Below are positions 1-7,479 of a stretch of DNA of 37,243 bases, in pieces; position 1 is the first letter of the stretch, and every line of letters begins with the position of its first letter. The position numbers and the translations under genes are program-made. The DNA is from Clostridiales bacterium (GTDB lineage Bacteria > Bacillota > Clostridia > Oscillospirales > Acutalibacteraceae), in assembly GCA_022800315.1 (NCBI GenBank), contig JAAWQC010000024.1:1-37243 (forward strand). Direction: 5' to 3'. The notes under the pieces are model-generated. The model did not search any database, was not told the origin of the DNA, and was given only the letters and a program-made list of their open reading frames with translations.

Positions 1-28
1 GTCCCGCCAGAAAGGGGGGAAAGAGCGG

Positions 29-80
29 CTCAGGGGGCGCGCCGGTTATTATCATACGAATTATAGCGCGCCCCCTTGAG
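29..80. repeat. Imperfect inverted repeat, GC-rich arms
   Basis: The left arm CTCAGGGGGCGCGC (29-42) is complementary to 66-80 with one bulged base; the 23-nt loop is AT-rich. It could be the terminator of a gene lying before the window or part of a mobile-element end. There is no clear T-run after it, so a terminator role is uncertain. The stretch 81-164 shows nothing else. Confidence 0.45.
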
Positions 81-164
81 AATCCCCCGATCATCACAAG
101 AATAGCGTTATATACCGTGTAGAGGGATGAAGAACCTTTGGTCATAGCCATACGTGACCAGCCA

Positions 165-293
165 GGGTCCAGGGACGTAGTCCCTGGTCATGGTGGGGAG
201 GGGGTTTTAAGGGGGAACCCGTTTGAAAGGTTCCCCCTTAACGATTCTTTCCCACCACTTTCTTTTCGCAAAGAAAGTGGTGCCTGCGGAGCA
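165..293 (+). repeat. Dispersed 129-nt repeat, copy A
   Basis: This stretch is matched by 32049-32177, also 129 nt long and in the same orientation. Both hold the same three hairpins in order: one built on TCCAGGG/CCCTGG, one built on AAGGGGGAACC/GGTTCCCCCTT, and one built on ACTTTCTT/AAGAAAGT, each copy ending in GCCTGCGGAGCA. Loops differ while stems are kept, which suggests that the structure matters. No reading frame is shared. Confidence 0.8.
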
Positions 294-315
294 AAACAAA
301 ATCTATAAAAATCTC

Positions 316-335
316 ATGCCACAATATTGTGGCAT
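316..335. promoter_or_regulatory. Perfect 20-bp palindrome, operator-like
   Basis: ATGCCACAATATTGTGGCAT is a perfect palindrome. It ends 3 nt before the candidate -35 box of the next gene, a typical operator position. A similar half (ATGCCACA on the minus strand, within 31816-31840) lies upstream of the XRE regulator gene at 31555-31776. The link to that regulator is inference. Confidence 0.5.
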
Positions 336-338
336 TTC

Positions 339-368
339 CTGACACCCGCATTTCCTCTGTGTTATGGT
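339..368 (+). promoter_or_regulatory. Candidate promoter of the gene at 397
   Basis: CTGACA (339-344), an 18-nt spacer and TATGGT (363-368). The expected start point near 375 leaves a short leader containing the ribosome binding site GAGGGAG (382-388). Confidence 0.45.
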
Positions 369-396
369 GATGGAAACAACAGAGGGAGCGATAAAA

Positions 397-744
397 ATGA
401 TGAGAAAATCAGAAGAAGAAAACGTCCTGATCCTGTACCGCTGCCAGGCGAATCTATCCACCGCGGTCAGCGGCTATGTGGAAATCTCGCGGGAATACGC
501 GCCCCGCAGCATCGAGCTGCTGGAAACAGCCTTTTACGATTCCGCCACGGTGGGGGAGACGGTTGTCCGGCGCGGCGACCTGCTGTTCCATCAGGCGCGG
601 GACGACGCGGCCTGTTACTATGTGGGAGACGACCGGTTCCGCCGGGTGCGGCTCCGGGATGGCGACCTCGAAGCCCTGCTGCGGGAATGGAGCGAACGGG
701 AACGGGAATTCCTCATGAAACGGGAACAAGGCAAATATCTGTGA
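397..744 (+). CDS. Small unknown acidic/charged protein
   Basis: The product is 115 residues from the ATG at 397, chosen because GAGGGAG lies 8 nt upstream; the in-frame ATG at 364 overlaps the -10 box and has no ribosome binding site. No signal peptide or membrane segment is seen. The protein is rich in Arg and Glu, with a predicted helical charged end (EALLREWSEREREFLMKREQ). It reads as a compact alpha/beta cytosolic protein, but I do not recognise a family. The gene stands alone: upstream is a palindrome and repeat, downstream the thrS T-box promoter begins 92 nt after the stop. No terminator is obvious after it. A second start at ATG 400 is equally possible. Confidence 0.65.
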   Translation: MMRKSEEENVLILYRCQANLSTAVSGYVEISREYAPRSIELLETAFYDSATVGETVVRRGDLLFHQARDDAACYYVGDDRFRRVRLRDGDLEALLREWSEREREFLMKREQGKYL

Positions 745-836
745 TTGGTCCCCGCTGCGGTCAGGGGAATACCCACTTTTTGTCCCCCTGAAAGGGACGA
801 AAAAAGCCCTGCCTCTTGCGGCCGGCGGCGATACCC

Positions 837-865
837 TTGACAAGCGGGAACGCCGGTGTTAGTAT
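837..865 (+). promoter_or_regulatory. thrS promoter
   Basis: TTGACA (837-842), a 17-nt spacer and TAGTAT (860-865), close to the vegetative sigma consensus. The expected start near 872 opens the T-box leader. Confidence 0.8.
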
Positions 866-871
866 GAAGGG

Positions 872-1150
872 CATCAGGAACAATACGCTGAAGGGGAAAG
901 CCTTCCGGACAGCCTCACAGAGAGCGCCGCCCGTGATCTGCCGACGGCAGGACGCGGATGCTGTAAGCGGCGCAGGCAAAAAGGAAACCGCTACCGCCCC
1001 CGAGTGCGCGCCGAAAAGGGCAACGCCCGTTAAGACGCGCCGTCCGGCCCCGTTACCGGCCGCATGAGTGGGGAAACCGTCGGGTTTCCCTGTACCAGGG
1101 TGGAACCGCGAGGCAGTATGCCCCGCCCCTTTCGAGGGGCGGGGCTTTTT
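872..1150 (+). promoter_or_regulatory. T-box leader of thrS
   Basis: The T-box sequence AGGGTGGAACCGCG is at 1097-1110, followed at once by a terminator hairpin, GCCCCGCCCCT/AGGGGCGGGGC and T-run, ending at 1150. An AGAGAG-type motif at about 920-926 fits the base of stem I. Uncharged tRNA-Thr would pair with the specifier and the T-box bulge to favour the antiterminator. Two ACC triplets (987-989 and 993-995) lie where the specifier loop is expected; I cannot decide between them without folding. About 100 nt separate the terminator from the thrS start. Confidence 0.92.
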
Positions 1151-1253
1151 AGTTTTCCGCGTCAGAGTCCTGAGAATACAATCAGAGCCCGAGAGGGGCG
1201 ACAGGCGGGGAACCGGCCTCAGGTCGGTTCCCCCGTAAAGAAAGGAGACGGCT

Positions 1254-3197
1254 ATGTTACACATTACCCTGAAGGGCGGCGACGTTCGCGAGGTGGCGGA
1301 AAACACCACCATCGAAGCGCTGTGCCGTGACATTTCCATGGGGCTGTTCCGCGCCGCGTGCGCGGCCCGGGTGGATGGCCGGGTAACCGACCTGCGCGCC
1401 CCCCTGACCACCGACTGCACGCTGGAGATCCTCACCTTCGACGATGAGGACGGCAAAAAAGCGTACTGGCACACCACCTCCCACATCATGGCCCAGGCGG
1501 TCAAGCGCCTGTTCCCCGACGCGGTGCTGGCGATCGGCCCCGCCGTGGACAGCGGTTTCTATTACGACTTTGACCTGCCCCGGACGCTGACCCCCGAGGA
1601 CATGAACAAAATCGAAGCCGAGATGAAGAAGATCATCAAGGAGAACCTGCCTCTTGAACGGTTCGAGCTGGACCCCGCCGAGGCGAAGGCCCTCATGGAA
1701 CAGGACGGCCAGATTTACAAGATGGAGCTCATCGACGAGCATTCGGGCAAGGGGGAAAAGATCACCTTCTACCGGCAGGGGGACTTCACCGACCTGTGCG
1801 CCGGCCCCCATCTGATGAGCACCGGCGGCGTCAAGGCGGTCAAATTACTCAGCTGCACCGGCGCCTACTGGCGCGGGGACAGCACCAAAAAACAGCTGCA
1901 GCGCCTGTACGGCATCGCCTTCCCCAAGGCCGCCGAACTGGAAGCCCATCTCACCCGGCTGGAGGAAGCCAAAAAACGGGATCACAACGTGCTGGGCCGC
2001 CAGCTGGGGTATTTCACCACCTGTGACCTGATCGGCCAGGGGCTGCCCATCCTGCTGCCGAACGGCGCGCGGGTTATCCAGCTGCTCCAGCGGTTCGTGG
2101 AGGACGAGGAACAGAAGCGGGGCTGGCTGCTGACCAAGACCCCCTATATGGCCAAGAGCGACCTGTATAAGCTGTCGGGCCACTGGGACCACTATCAGGA
2201 CGGCATGTTCATACTGGGCGACGAGGAGAAGGACAGCGAGGTGTTCGCCCTGCGGCCCATGACCTGCCCCTTCCAGTATCAGGCCTACCTGAACCGCCAG
2301 CGTTCCTACCGCGACCTGCCACTGCGGTACAACGAGACCTCCACCCTTTTCCGCAACGAGGCGTCGGGCGAAATGCACGGCCTGATCCGGGTGCGCCAGT
2401 TCACCATTTCCGAGGGCCACCTGATGTGCCGTCCCGACCAGCTGGAGGACGAGTTCCGCAGCTGTCTGGAGCTGGCCATTTATATGCTGAAAACGCTGGG
2501 GCTGTACGAGGACGTGTCCTACCGCTTCTCCCAGTGGGACCCCGACGACCGCGGCAAATACATCGGCACGCCGGAGCAGTGGGACGAGGCGCAGAGCGTC
2601 ATGCAGAAAATCCTCGACCATCTGGAAATCCCCTATAAGATCGGCGTCGGCGAGGCGGCCTTCTACGGGCCCAAGCTGGATATCCAGATCAAAAACGTCT
2701 TCGGCAAGGAGGACACCCTCATCACCATCCAGATCGACCAGATGCTGGCGGAAAAATTCGGCATGGAGTACGTGGACGCCGACGGCAAAAAGAAAAATCC
2801 TTATATCATCCACCGTACCTCTATCGGCTGCTATGAACGCACGCTGGCCCTGCTGATCGAAAAATTCGGCGGCGCCATGCCCCTGTGGCTGGCTCCCGAG
2901 CAGGTGCGCGTGCTGCCCATCGCCGACCGGGTGGCCGATAAGGCTGCCGAAGCGGTGGAGCGGCTGCGGGCCGCCGGTTTCCGCGCGGAGGCGGACCAGC
3001 GCAACGAAAAGATCGGCTACAAAATACGCGAAGCACAGATGGAGAAAATCCCTTATATGCTGGTCATCGGGGACCGGGAAGCCGAGGCGGGCACCGTATC
3101 GGTCCGCTCCCGTTCCGGCGGCGACATGGGTGCCATGCCGCTGGACGACTTCCTCGCCATGGCGAAGGAAGAGGTCGACACCAAAGCGATCAAATAA
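1254..3197 (+). CDS. thrS: Threonine--tRNA ligase (ThrRS)
   Basis: This class II synthetase charges tRNA-Thr in the cytosol and edits Ser-tRNA-Thr. The 647 residues match the usual bacterial length. Domains in order: TGS at about 1-62; the editing domain with H73-x3-H77 and C182-x3-H186; the catalytic core at about 240-535 with motif 2 around FRNEASGEMHG (367-377) and zinc ligands C338, H375 and H520; and the anticodon-binding domain from about 545. The start has AAAGGAG 6 nt upstream. Motif 2 continues as RVRQFTISEGH rather than the more common RGFTQDDAH type, so this is a divergent but apparently intact enzyme. It is a single-gene unit controlled by the T-box. Between its stop and the tRNA promoter (3198-3264) only weak GC hairpins are seen. 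Confidence 0.98.
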   Translation: MLHITLKGGDVREVAENTTIEALCRDISMGLFRAACAARVDGRVTDLRAPLTTDCTLEILTFDDEDGKKAYWHTTSHIMAQAVKRLFPDAVLAIGPAVDSGFYYDFDLPRTLTPEDMNKIEAEMKKIIKENLPLERFELDPAEAKALMEQDGQIYKMELIDEHSGKGEKITFYRQGDFTDLCAGPHLMSTGGVKAVKLLSCTGAYWRGDSTKKQLQRLYGIAFPKAAELEAHLTRLEEAKKRDHNVLGRQLGYFTTCDLIGQGLPILLPNGARVIQLLQRFVEDEEQKRGWLLTKTPYMAKSDLYKLSGHWDHYQDGMFILGDEEKDSEVFALRPMTCPFQYQAYLNRQRSYRDLPLRYNETSTLFRNEASGEMHGLIRVRQFTISEGHLMCRPDQLEDEFRSCLELAIYMLKTLGLYEDVSYRFSQWDPDDRGKYIGTPEQWDEAQSVMQKILDHLEIPYKIGVGEAAFYGPKLDIQIKNVFGKEDTLITIQIDQMLAEKFGMEYVDADGKKKNPYIIHRTSIGCYERTLALLIEKFGGAMPLWLAPEQVRVLPIADRVADKAAEAVERLRAAGFRAEADQRNEKIGYKIREAQMEKIPYMLVIGDREAEAGTVSVRSRSGGDMGAMPLDDFLAMAKEEVDTKAIK

Positions 3198-3264
3198 GTA
3201 CAGGTCCGTATCGTCCGTCCACCGGACTCCCCGAAAACGGGCGGGCCCGGCGGACGAATGGCTC

Positions 3265-3293
3265 TTGATTTTTCCCTCATTCTGTGATACTAT
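3265..3293 (+). promoter_or_regulatory. tRNA-Gly promoter
   Basis: TTGATT (3265-3270), a 17-nt spacer and TACTAT (3288-3293), about 30 nt before the mature tRNA 5' end. Confidence 0.75.
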
Positions 3294-3324
3294 TTGGAGG
3301 CGGCCATTTGGCCGTCTTCCATGC

Positions 3325-3398
3325 GCAGGGTTAGTACATCGGTAGTGCGTCGGCTTCCCAAGCCGAACAGGCGGGTTCGACTCCCGTACCCTGCTCCA
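3325..3398 (+). tRNA. tRNA-Gly, anticodon CCC
   Basis: The acceptor stem GCAGGGT (3325-3331) pairs fully with ACCCTGC (3388-3394); discriminator T and an encoded CCA (3396-3398) follow. The D stem is 3334-3337/3345-3348, the anticodon stem TCGGC/GCCGA with loop TTCCCAA (3355-3361) gives CCC at 3357-3359, and the T arm has GGTTCGACT. The gene has its own promoter and a terminator directly after the CCA. Confidence 0.97.
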
Positions 3399-3436
3399 AA
3401 AAAGGATCGCTATCCGAACAGATAGCGGTCCTTTTT
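3399..3436 (+). terminator. Terminator of tRNA-Gly
   Basis: A 16-bp hairpin (3399-3414 with 3421-3436, one G-T wobble) with loop CGAACA and a T-run closes the tRNA unit. Confidence 0.9.
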
Positions 3437-3484
3437 CCGATAAGGGGGCGGAGCGGTGCTGATTTTCAGACCTGTTAAAAAACA

Positions 3485-3533
3485 TTGACAAGCTAGCGTT
3501 CACTAGCTATACTATGGCTAGTGAACGCTAGCT
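3485..3533 (+). promoter_or_regulatory. Promoter inside a 17-bp inverted repeat (TetR operator)
   Basis: TTGACA (3485-3490), 17-nt spacer and TATACT (3508-3513) form a near-consensus promoter. The spacer itself (3491-3507, AGCTAGCGTTCACTAGC) is repeated as a perfect inverse at 3517-3533, with 9 nt between. Each arm is also a small palindrome, GCTAG-6-CTAGC, so two operator sites flank the -10 box. Binding by the TetR protein encoded just downstream would block RNA polymerase; that this repressor is the ligand is inference from position. Confidence 0.85.
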
Positions 3534-3556
3534 TTGCTTTTGAAAGGAGGGATTGC

Positions 3557-4195
3557 ATGGCCTATACCGGGACGAAGGCACGGATACTGGACGCGGCGCT
3601 GGACCTGTTTTCGGTTCAGGGGTTCGAGGGGGTGTCGGTCAAACAGATCGCCGCTGCCGTGGGTATCAAGGACAGCTCGCTTTACAAGCATTTTGCCAGC
3701 AAGCGGGAAATCTTCGACACCCTGCTGGAGCAGATGAACGAGCGTTATGCGGAAACCGCCGCACTTTATCAGCTGCCCCAGGGCCAGATCGTCCAGATGG
3801 CGAAGGAGTACGGCCGTGGGGACCTGGTATGGCTGAAAAAGGGCTGTGAAGCGATTTTTCTCTTCTTTCTGAAGGATCCTCAGGCCTCCCGGTTCCGCCG
3901 AATGCTGATGATCGAGCAGTATAAAAACAGCGAAGCCTCCGCCACCTTTCAAAGCTGGTTTGTCGACAGCGCCCTCCATTTCCAGACGGCCCTCTTCGGC
4001 GAAATGAGCAAGCAGGGCTATTTTCGCCCTGCCAATCCCGAAACGATGGCTTTGCAATTTTACGCCCCTTTTTTCCTGCTGCTCTGCCAATACGACGGCA
4101 AGCCGGAAAAGGAAGGCGAGGCTGTGCGGCGGCTGATGGCCCATGTCGAGCAGTTCGCCGCCGTCTATCAGATCGAAAGCGGGGAAAACAGATGA
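3557..4195 (+). CDS. TetR/AcrR-family transcriptional regulator
   Basis: The 212-residue protein starts at the ATG at 3557, with AAAGGAGG 6 nt upstream; the in-frame ATG at 3521 lies inside the operator and lacks a binding site. Residues about 6-50 form the TetR helix-turn-helix (ARILDAALDLFSVQGFEG, then VKQIAAAVGIKDSSLYKHF), which binds palindromic DNA as a dimer. The remaining helical part is a ligand-binding and dimer domain of unknown ligand. It lies 23 nt from the double palindrome, so autorepression is likely. Its stop overlaps the start of the radical SAM gene by 4 nt (ATGA), showing translational coupling and making that enzyme the probable regulated target. Confidence 0.95.
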   Translation: MAYTGTKARILDAALDLFSVQGFEGVSVKQIAAAVGIKDSSLYKHFASKREIFDTLLEQMNERYAETAALYQLPQGQIVQMAKEYGRGDLVWLKKGCEAIFLFFLKDPQASRFRRMLMIEQYKNSEASATFQSWFVDSALHFQTALFGEMSKQGYFRPANPETMALQFYAPFFLLLCQYDGKPEKEGEAVRRLMAHVEQFAAVYQIESGENR

Positions 4196-5280
4196 ATCTC
4201 AACCTTTTTATGAAAAACGGCATACAGGGTATCCTGCGGTCGATGAGCCGCTTCTATCTGGGCGATCCGGTGGGCCGCGCCTTCCTGGTGAAAATGCTGC
4301 TGCAAAGCAAAAAAAGCGCCGAACAGAGGGAACGCCATGAAAAGGCGGGCACTCACATCCCGCCGTTTCTGATCGCCAGCATCGCTTCGCGGTGCAACCT
4401 CCGCTGTGCGGGCTGTTATGCGCGGGCGGGCGGCGCCTGTGGTGAGGACGGGGCGGCGCGGGAGCTGACCGCCGCGCAGTGGGCGGATATCTTTGGGCAG
4501 GCCGCCGAGCTGGGCGTCTCCTTCATTTTACTGGCCGGCGGCGAACCGCTGATGCGGCGGGATATCCTCGAGGCCGCGGCCGCCACCCCGATCGTTTACC
4601 CGATCTTTACCAACGGCACCCTGCTGGACGGGGACACGCTTTCGCTGTTTGAGCAGCACCGGAACCTGATCCCTGTCCTCAGTATCGAGGGCGGCAGAAC
4701 CGCCACCGACGCCCGACGGGGGGCGGGGGTCTACGATCAGGTGGACGCGGCCATAGCCCGGCTGAGAGAGCGCGGCCTGTTGTATGGCGTTTCCATTACG
4801 GTGACCAAAGAAAACCAGCCCGTCGTGATGCGAACAGACTTCGTTTCCCGTCTGGAAAAGCAGGGGTGCGGCGGCGTCATTTATGTGGAATACGTACCGG
4901 TGGAGGCGGGTTCCGAGCACCTGGTGCTCGACGAGGCCGATCGGGTGCGGGCCGCGGACAGCGCCCGTGAACTCAAAGATAGCTTCCCCCAGATGGTGAT
5001 CCTCTCCTTCCCTGGGGATGAGGAAGCGATAGGAGGCTGTCTGGCGGCTGGCCGGGGATTCTTCCATATCAATCCCGCCGGCGGCGCGGAACCCTGTCCC
5101 TTCTCCCCCTACGCCCGGCAGAATCTGCAGGAACACTCCCTGCTTGAGGTACTGGGCTCGGCGTATTTCCGCAGACTTCGTTCGATCAGCGAGGGTGCGG
5201 GCGACCCTGCCGGCGGCTGCACTCTCTTTCAGCACAAGGACGAGGTGGAAGCTCTTTTGGCCCAGGAGGGCTGTTTCTGA
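4192..5280 (+). CDS. Radical SAM protein, probable auxiliary-cluster type
   Basis: A 362-residue radical SAM enzyme. The C68-x3-C72-x2-C75 motif (in SRCNLRCAGCYAR) binds the 4Fe-4S cluster that cleaves S-adenosylmethionine. LAGGEPLMR is the GGE motif of the family. The C-terminal part carries further cysteines (GGCLA, EPCPFSP, GGCTLF, EGCF), in the style of SPASM/twitch auxiliary clusters; exact ligand assignment is not possible by eye. It is translationally coupled to the TetR gene. No precursor peptide gene is seen beside it, so the substrate is unknown. The N-terminal 55 residues are helical and basic and could contact membrane or partner. The next gene has its own promoter. Confidence 0.92.
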   Translation: MNLNLFMKNGIQGILRSMSRFYLGDPVGRAFLVKMLLQSKKSAEQRERHEKAGTHIPPFLIASIASRCNLRCAGCYARAGGACGEDGAARELTAAQWADIFGQAAELGVSFILLAGGEPLMRRDILEAAAATPIVYPIFTNGTLLDGDTLSLFEQHRNLIPVLSIEGGRTATDARRGAGVYDQVDAAIARLRERGLLYGVSITVTKENQPVVMRTDFVSRLEKQGCGGVIYVEYVPVEAGSEHLVLDEADRVRAADSARELKDSFPQMVILSFPGDEEAIGGCLAAGRGFFHINPAGGAEPCPFSPYARQNLQEHSLLEVLGSAYFRRLRSISEGAGDPAGGCTLFQHKDEVEALLAQEGCF

Positions 5281-5299
5281 AAACACGAGAAATTACCTG

Positions 5300-5327
5300 T
5301 TGCATAAATAAAGGATTATGGTATGCT
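5300..5327 (+). promoter_or_regulatory. Promoter of the acyltransferase gene
   Basis: TTGCAT (5300-5305), a 16-nt spacer and TATGCT (5322-5327), 33 nt before the start codon. Confidence 0.65.
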
Positions 5328-5359
5328 AAACCAATAAAGAATGAGGGAGGCCTATCGCC

Positions 5360-6604
5360 ATGACAATGGAACGAGTGCTTGAGGTCCTGGGGACCCCGGA
5401 GCTTTTTGAACGCTATACTCCCGGTTTGGAACGCTTCAACGCCCAATGGACCCCCGGGGAGAAGGAACCGGTACTGGAAACCGCCAAATTGGGCTGGATG
5501 GCGGAGCAGGGCTTTATCGACAGCGCCTGTTTTGAAGATGTGGATACCTGCCTGAAAATGGTGGCGGCGGATGAGGAACTGGATTTCGTCCTGCGGTTCC
5601 TCGCCGACATGCTGTTTATCAGCGGTAAACCGTGGGATATGGACGTCTACTTCACACCTTCGCCGCCCGCTCTGGGCAAGTATGGCCCCACCTTCGCCCT
5701 GATCCTGTTCCTCTGCGCGCTGGAGGGCGGCGTTACCCGCGCCCGCCGGCACGGTATCCCCGAAGACATGGTGGCGCAGATGAAGGGCCCCTTTTTCGAT
5801 ATTACCGGCGGCAAGCCCGATCCGGTATGGGGCGCCCGCGGCGGGTTCCACTGGAATGTCAGCTGCTCACAGGGAACCATGTTCTTTGTGGACACCTACC
5901 GGTATGAGCTGCACACCATGCCCGACGGTTACCGCCTGTACCGCCGCCGTTCGGATGGCAAGCTGCTGACCGTCTATACCGCTGCCAACCGATTCGACGA
6001 GTTCGGCCAGTTCGCGTGGAGTGACGAGCAGGTGGCCTTCCGCACCGAAGCTTTCGGCAAAAAGCCCGGTGGTTACCCCATCCATCCGGAGGGCCGTGTC
6101 GTCAACCGCCCCCTGGAACTGTCTGAGGACGAGTGGGAGCCGGTCTTCTGCGAAGGCGACCGGTCGCTTGGCTACCATATCCCCAGCAAAATCCCCTATA
6201 CCATCGAATCCCTCCAGCATTCCTTTCAGGAAGCGTTGGAATTCTACAAAAAGTATTATAGCAAGCTGAATGTACGGGGAATTCAGTGTTATTCCTGGCT
6301 GTACAGCCCTCAGATGCGGGAGATCATGTCCGCTGGCAGCGGCATCAACCGGCTGAATTCCCACCTGTACCTCAGTCCCGTACCGTCGGGTCCCGATGGA
6401 TTTTACGAATTTGCCTTCCACACTGAGGGGGAATTCGATCCGGACACCGCCCCCGCCGATACCTCCCTGCAGCGGGGATTTATTGATTATATCCGTAAGG
6501 GCGGTCGGGTGCATAACGGTTTTATGTTCCTCCCCGCCGCGGATGTACCGCGTTTGTGTGACGATCCCCGGTCGCTCTACTGTTACGACCTGTTTGAGGA
6601 CTGA
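5360..6604 (+). CDS. Acyltransferase-like protein (NAT_N / GNAT_C type)
   Basis: A 414-residue cytosolic protein without signal peptide or membrane segment. Length and general pattern (an N-terminal helical part at about 1-130 with MLFISG, a middle region with GFHWNVSCSQGTMFFVDTYR, then a C-terminal GNAT-like half with QEALEFYKKYYSKLN and the late HNGFMFLP) resemble Firmicutes proteins annotated as acyltransferase domain-containing, with NAT_N and GNAT_C domains. No acetyl-CoA loop (Q/RxxGxG/A) is clear, so activity is not shown. The start has GAGGGAGG 9 nt upstream. It has its own promoter and a strong terminator, and is therefore a single-gene unit rather than part of the TetR operon. Confidence 0.6.
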   Translation: MTMERVLEVLGTPELFERYTPGLERFNAQWTPGEKEPVLETAKLGWMAEQGFIDSACFEDVDTCLKMVAADEELDFVLRFLADMLFISGKPWDMDVYFTPSPPALGKYGPTFALILFLCALEGGVTRARRHGIPEDMVAQMKGPFFDITGGKPDPVWGARGGFHWNVSCSQGTMFFVDTYRYELHTMPDGYRLYRRRSDGKLLTVYTAANRFDEFGQFAWSDEQVAFRTEAFGKKPGGYPIHPEGRVVNRPLELSEDEWEPVFCEGDRSLGYHIPSKIPYTIESLQHSFQEALEFYKKYYSKLNVRGIQCYSWLYSPQMREIMSAGSGINRLNSHLYLSPVPSGPDGFYEFAFHTEGEFDPDTAPADTSLQRGFIDYIRKGGRVHNGFMFLPAADVPRLCDDPRSLYCYDLFED

Positions 6605-6647
6605 TAGAAACACCGGCGCGGGATTGATCCGCGCCGGTGTTTCTATC
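6603..6647. terminator. 19-bp terminator hairpin
   Basis: 6603-6621 is the exact inverse of 6629-6647 (loop ATTGAT... within 6622-6628). The stem overlaps the TGA stop of the acyltransferase gene and carries A/T-rich flanks in both directions. Confidence 0.85.
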
Positions 6648-6649
6648 GA

Positions 6650-7070
6650 TTCGCTTCCTCCGCCTGCTTTCAGCCGTTATCCCTGAATCAGAGCACCTGA
6701 TATTTTAATATGGTGCTTATATTTCACTTGTTAAGAGTACTCATATGTATCCCCGGTTTCAAAAACTTCCTCTGACCTACCGTACCCTCGATTTCTCCCG
6801 CTGCCCCGCCCCTTGTTAAGGGGGCGCTTTTCTTATGGGAACAGCCCGATTATGTCAGTGTGTCGGGGGTATCCCGTCCGACAATGTAAAGAAATAGTCG
6901 TCATGACCAAGAGGGGAGCAGGTCGCCAGGTCGGCCGCGAATGCGAAGGAATACTCTGTCGGCAGCTCTGTGGCGGGACTCGGGAGGGACCATGCTTCTC
7001 CCTTTCCTCCGTGTGTGACAAATCAAATTCTGTTATCCCTATCCGTAATCCGCACGTTTGGATCGATCGG
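6650..7070. other. Gene-free stretch
   Basis: About 420 nt with no convincing coding frame on either strand. It holds a small GC hairpin with T-run (CGCCCCTTGTTAAGGGGGCG-like, about 6805-6835). An open frame at 6813-7115 reads through, but its composition is unlike a protein and only its end resembles a gene (next entry). Confidence 0.5.
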
Positions 7071-7115
7071 CATCTGAAGTCTTGTGACTGGTTGCTCCCA
7101 TTGCAGGACAAATAA
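7071..7115 (+). pseudogene. Remnant 3' end of an XRE regulator gene
   Basis: The frame here reads HLKSCDWLLPLQDK and stops, almost identical to the end of the intact XRE gene at 7480-7728 (HLKSCDLLLPLQDR). The match continues through the terminator, so 7071-7168 and 7669-7764 are diverged copies of the same piece. Nothing upstream resembles the rest of the gene; the copy is a tail only, left by duplication and deletion. Confidence 0.6.
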
Positions 7116-7128
7116 CCGTCCTATACAG

Positions 7129-7168
7129 AAAAAGCCGCCCGGAAGGCAGAGCCTTCCGGGCGGCTTTT
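7129..7168. terminator. Bidirectional terminator, copy 1
   Basis: The 14-bp stem GCCGCCCGGAAGGC/GCCTTCCGGGCGGC has loop AGA, AAAAA before and TTTT after. It ends the minus-strand ribbon-helix-helix gene and any plus-strand transcript. The same hairpin recurs at 7731-7764. Confidence 0.9.
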
Positions 7169-7173
7169 AGTCT

Positions 7174-7374
7174 TCACTTTTCAGTGTCATTTTTTATTTC
7201 CAAGTCCACGTTTTGAATTTCACCATTCTCCACCTCATAATCATCAATACATTTTTGCGCTAAATACTCCATCTGTCCATTGAAAGACCGATGGTTCTTC
7301 TTTGCTATATACGTAATTTTTGACAGCATATCCGCTGTAAACCGTACTCCTGTTTGAATCTTACCGACAGGCAT
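7174..7374 (-). CDS. Ribbon-helix-helix (Arc-like) small protein
   Basis: A 66-residue protein, starting at the ATG at 7374 with AAGGGGTG just upstream; the ATG at 7404 lies too close to the promoter. The pattern GVRFTADMLSKITYIAKKNHRSFNGQMEYLAQKCIDDYE matches the beta-strand then two helices of ribbon-helix-helix DNA-binding proteins, which act as dimers on repeated short sites. An acidic tail follows. It is divergent from the XRE gene at 7480 and shares its regulatory region, where an inverted repeat covers the -10 boxes. Autoregulation or cross-regulation is likely but inferred. No toxin gene follows it, so an antitoxin role is not supported. Confidence 0.75.
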   Translation of the reverse strand: MPVGKIQTGVRFTADMLSKITYIAKKNHRSFNGQMEYLAQKCIDDYEVENGEIQNVDLEIKNDTEK

Positions 7375-7391
7375 TCTAACACCCCTTAAAC

Positions 7392-7452
7392 AGTATGATA
7401 ACATTCTAAACGAAATCTTCTTGACAATCTACAACCATAATGTTATCGTATT
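7392..7452. promoter_or_regulatory. Divergent promoters with near-palindromic operator
   Basis: Rightward: TTGACA (7421-7426), 17 nt, TATCGT (7444-7449). Leftward: TTGTCA on the minus strand (7427-7422) with TGTTAT about 18 nt on. AGTATGATAACATT (7392-7405) and AATGTTATCGTATT (7439-7452) are inverse in 12 of 14 positions and cover both -10 regions; another TGTTATC lies at 7452-7458. This is the geometry of a shared operator for the two small regulators. Confidence 0.6.
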
Positions 7453-7479
7453 GTTATCATTTATGAAGGGGGATGTCTG

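Noticed and set aside
6813..7115. 100-codon plus-strand ORF
   Set aside because: Only the last 14 codons resemble a gene, and these are a duplicated tail of the XRE gene; the rest has no protein-like pattern.
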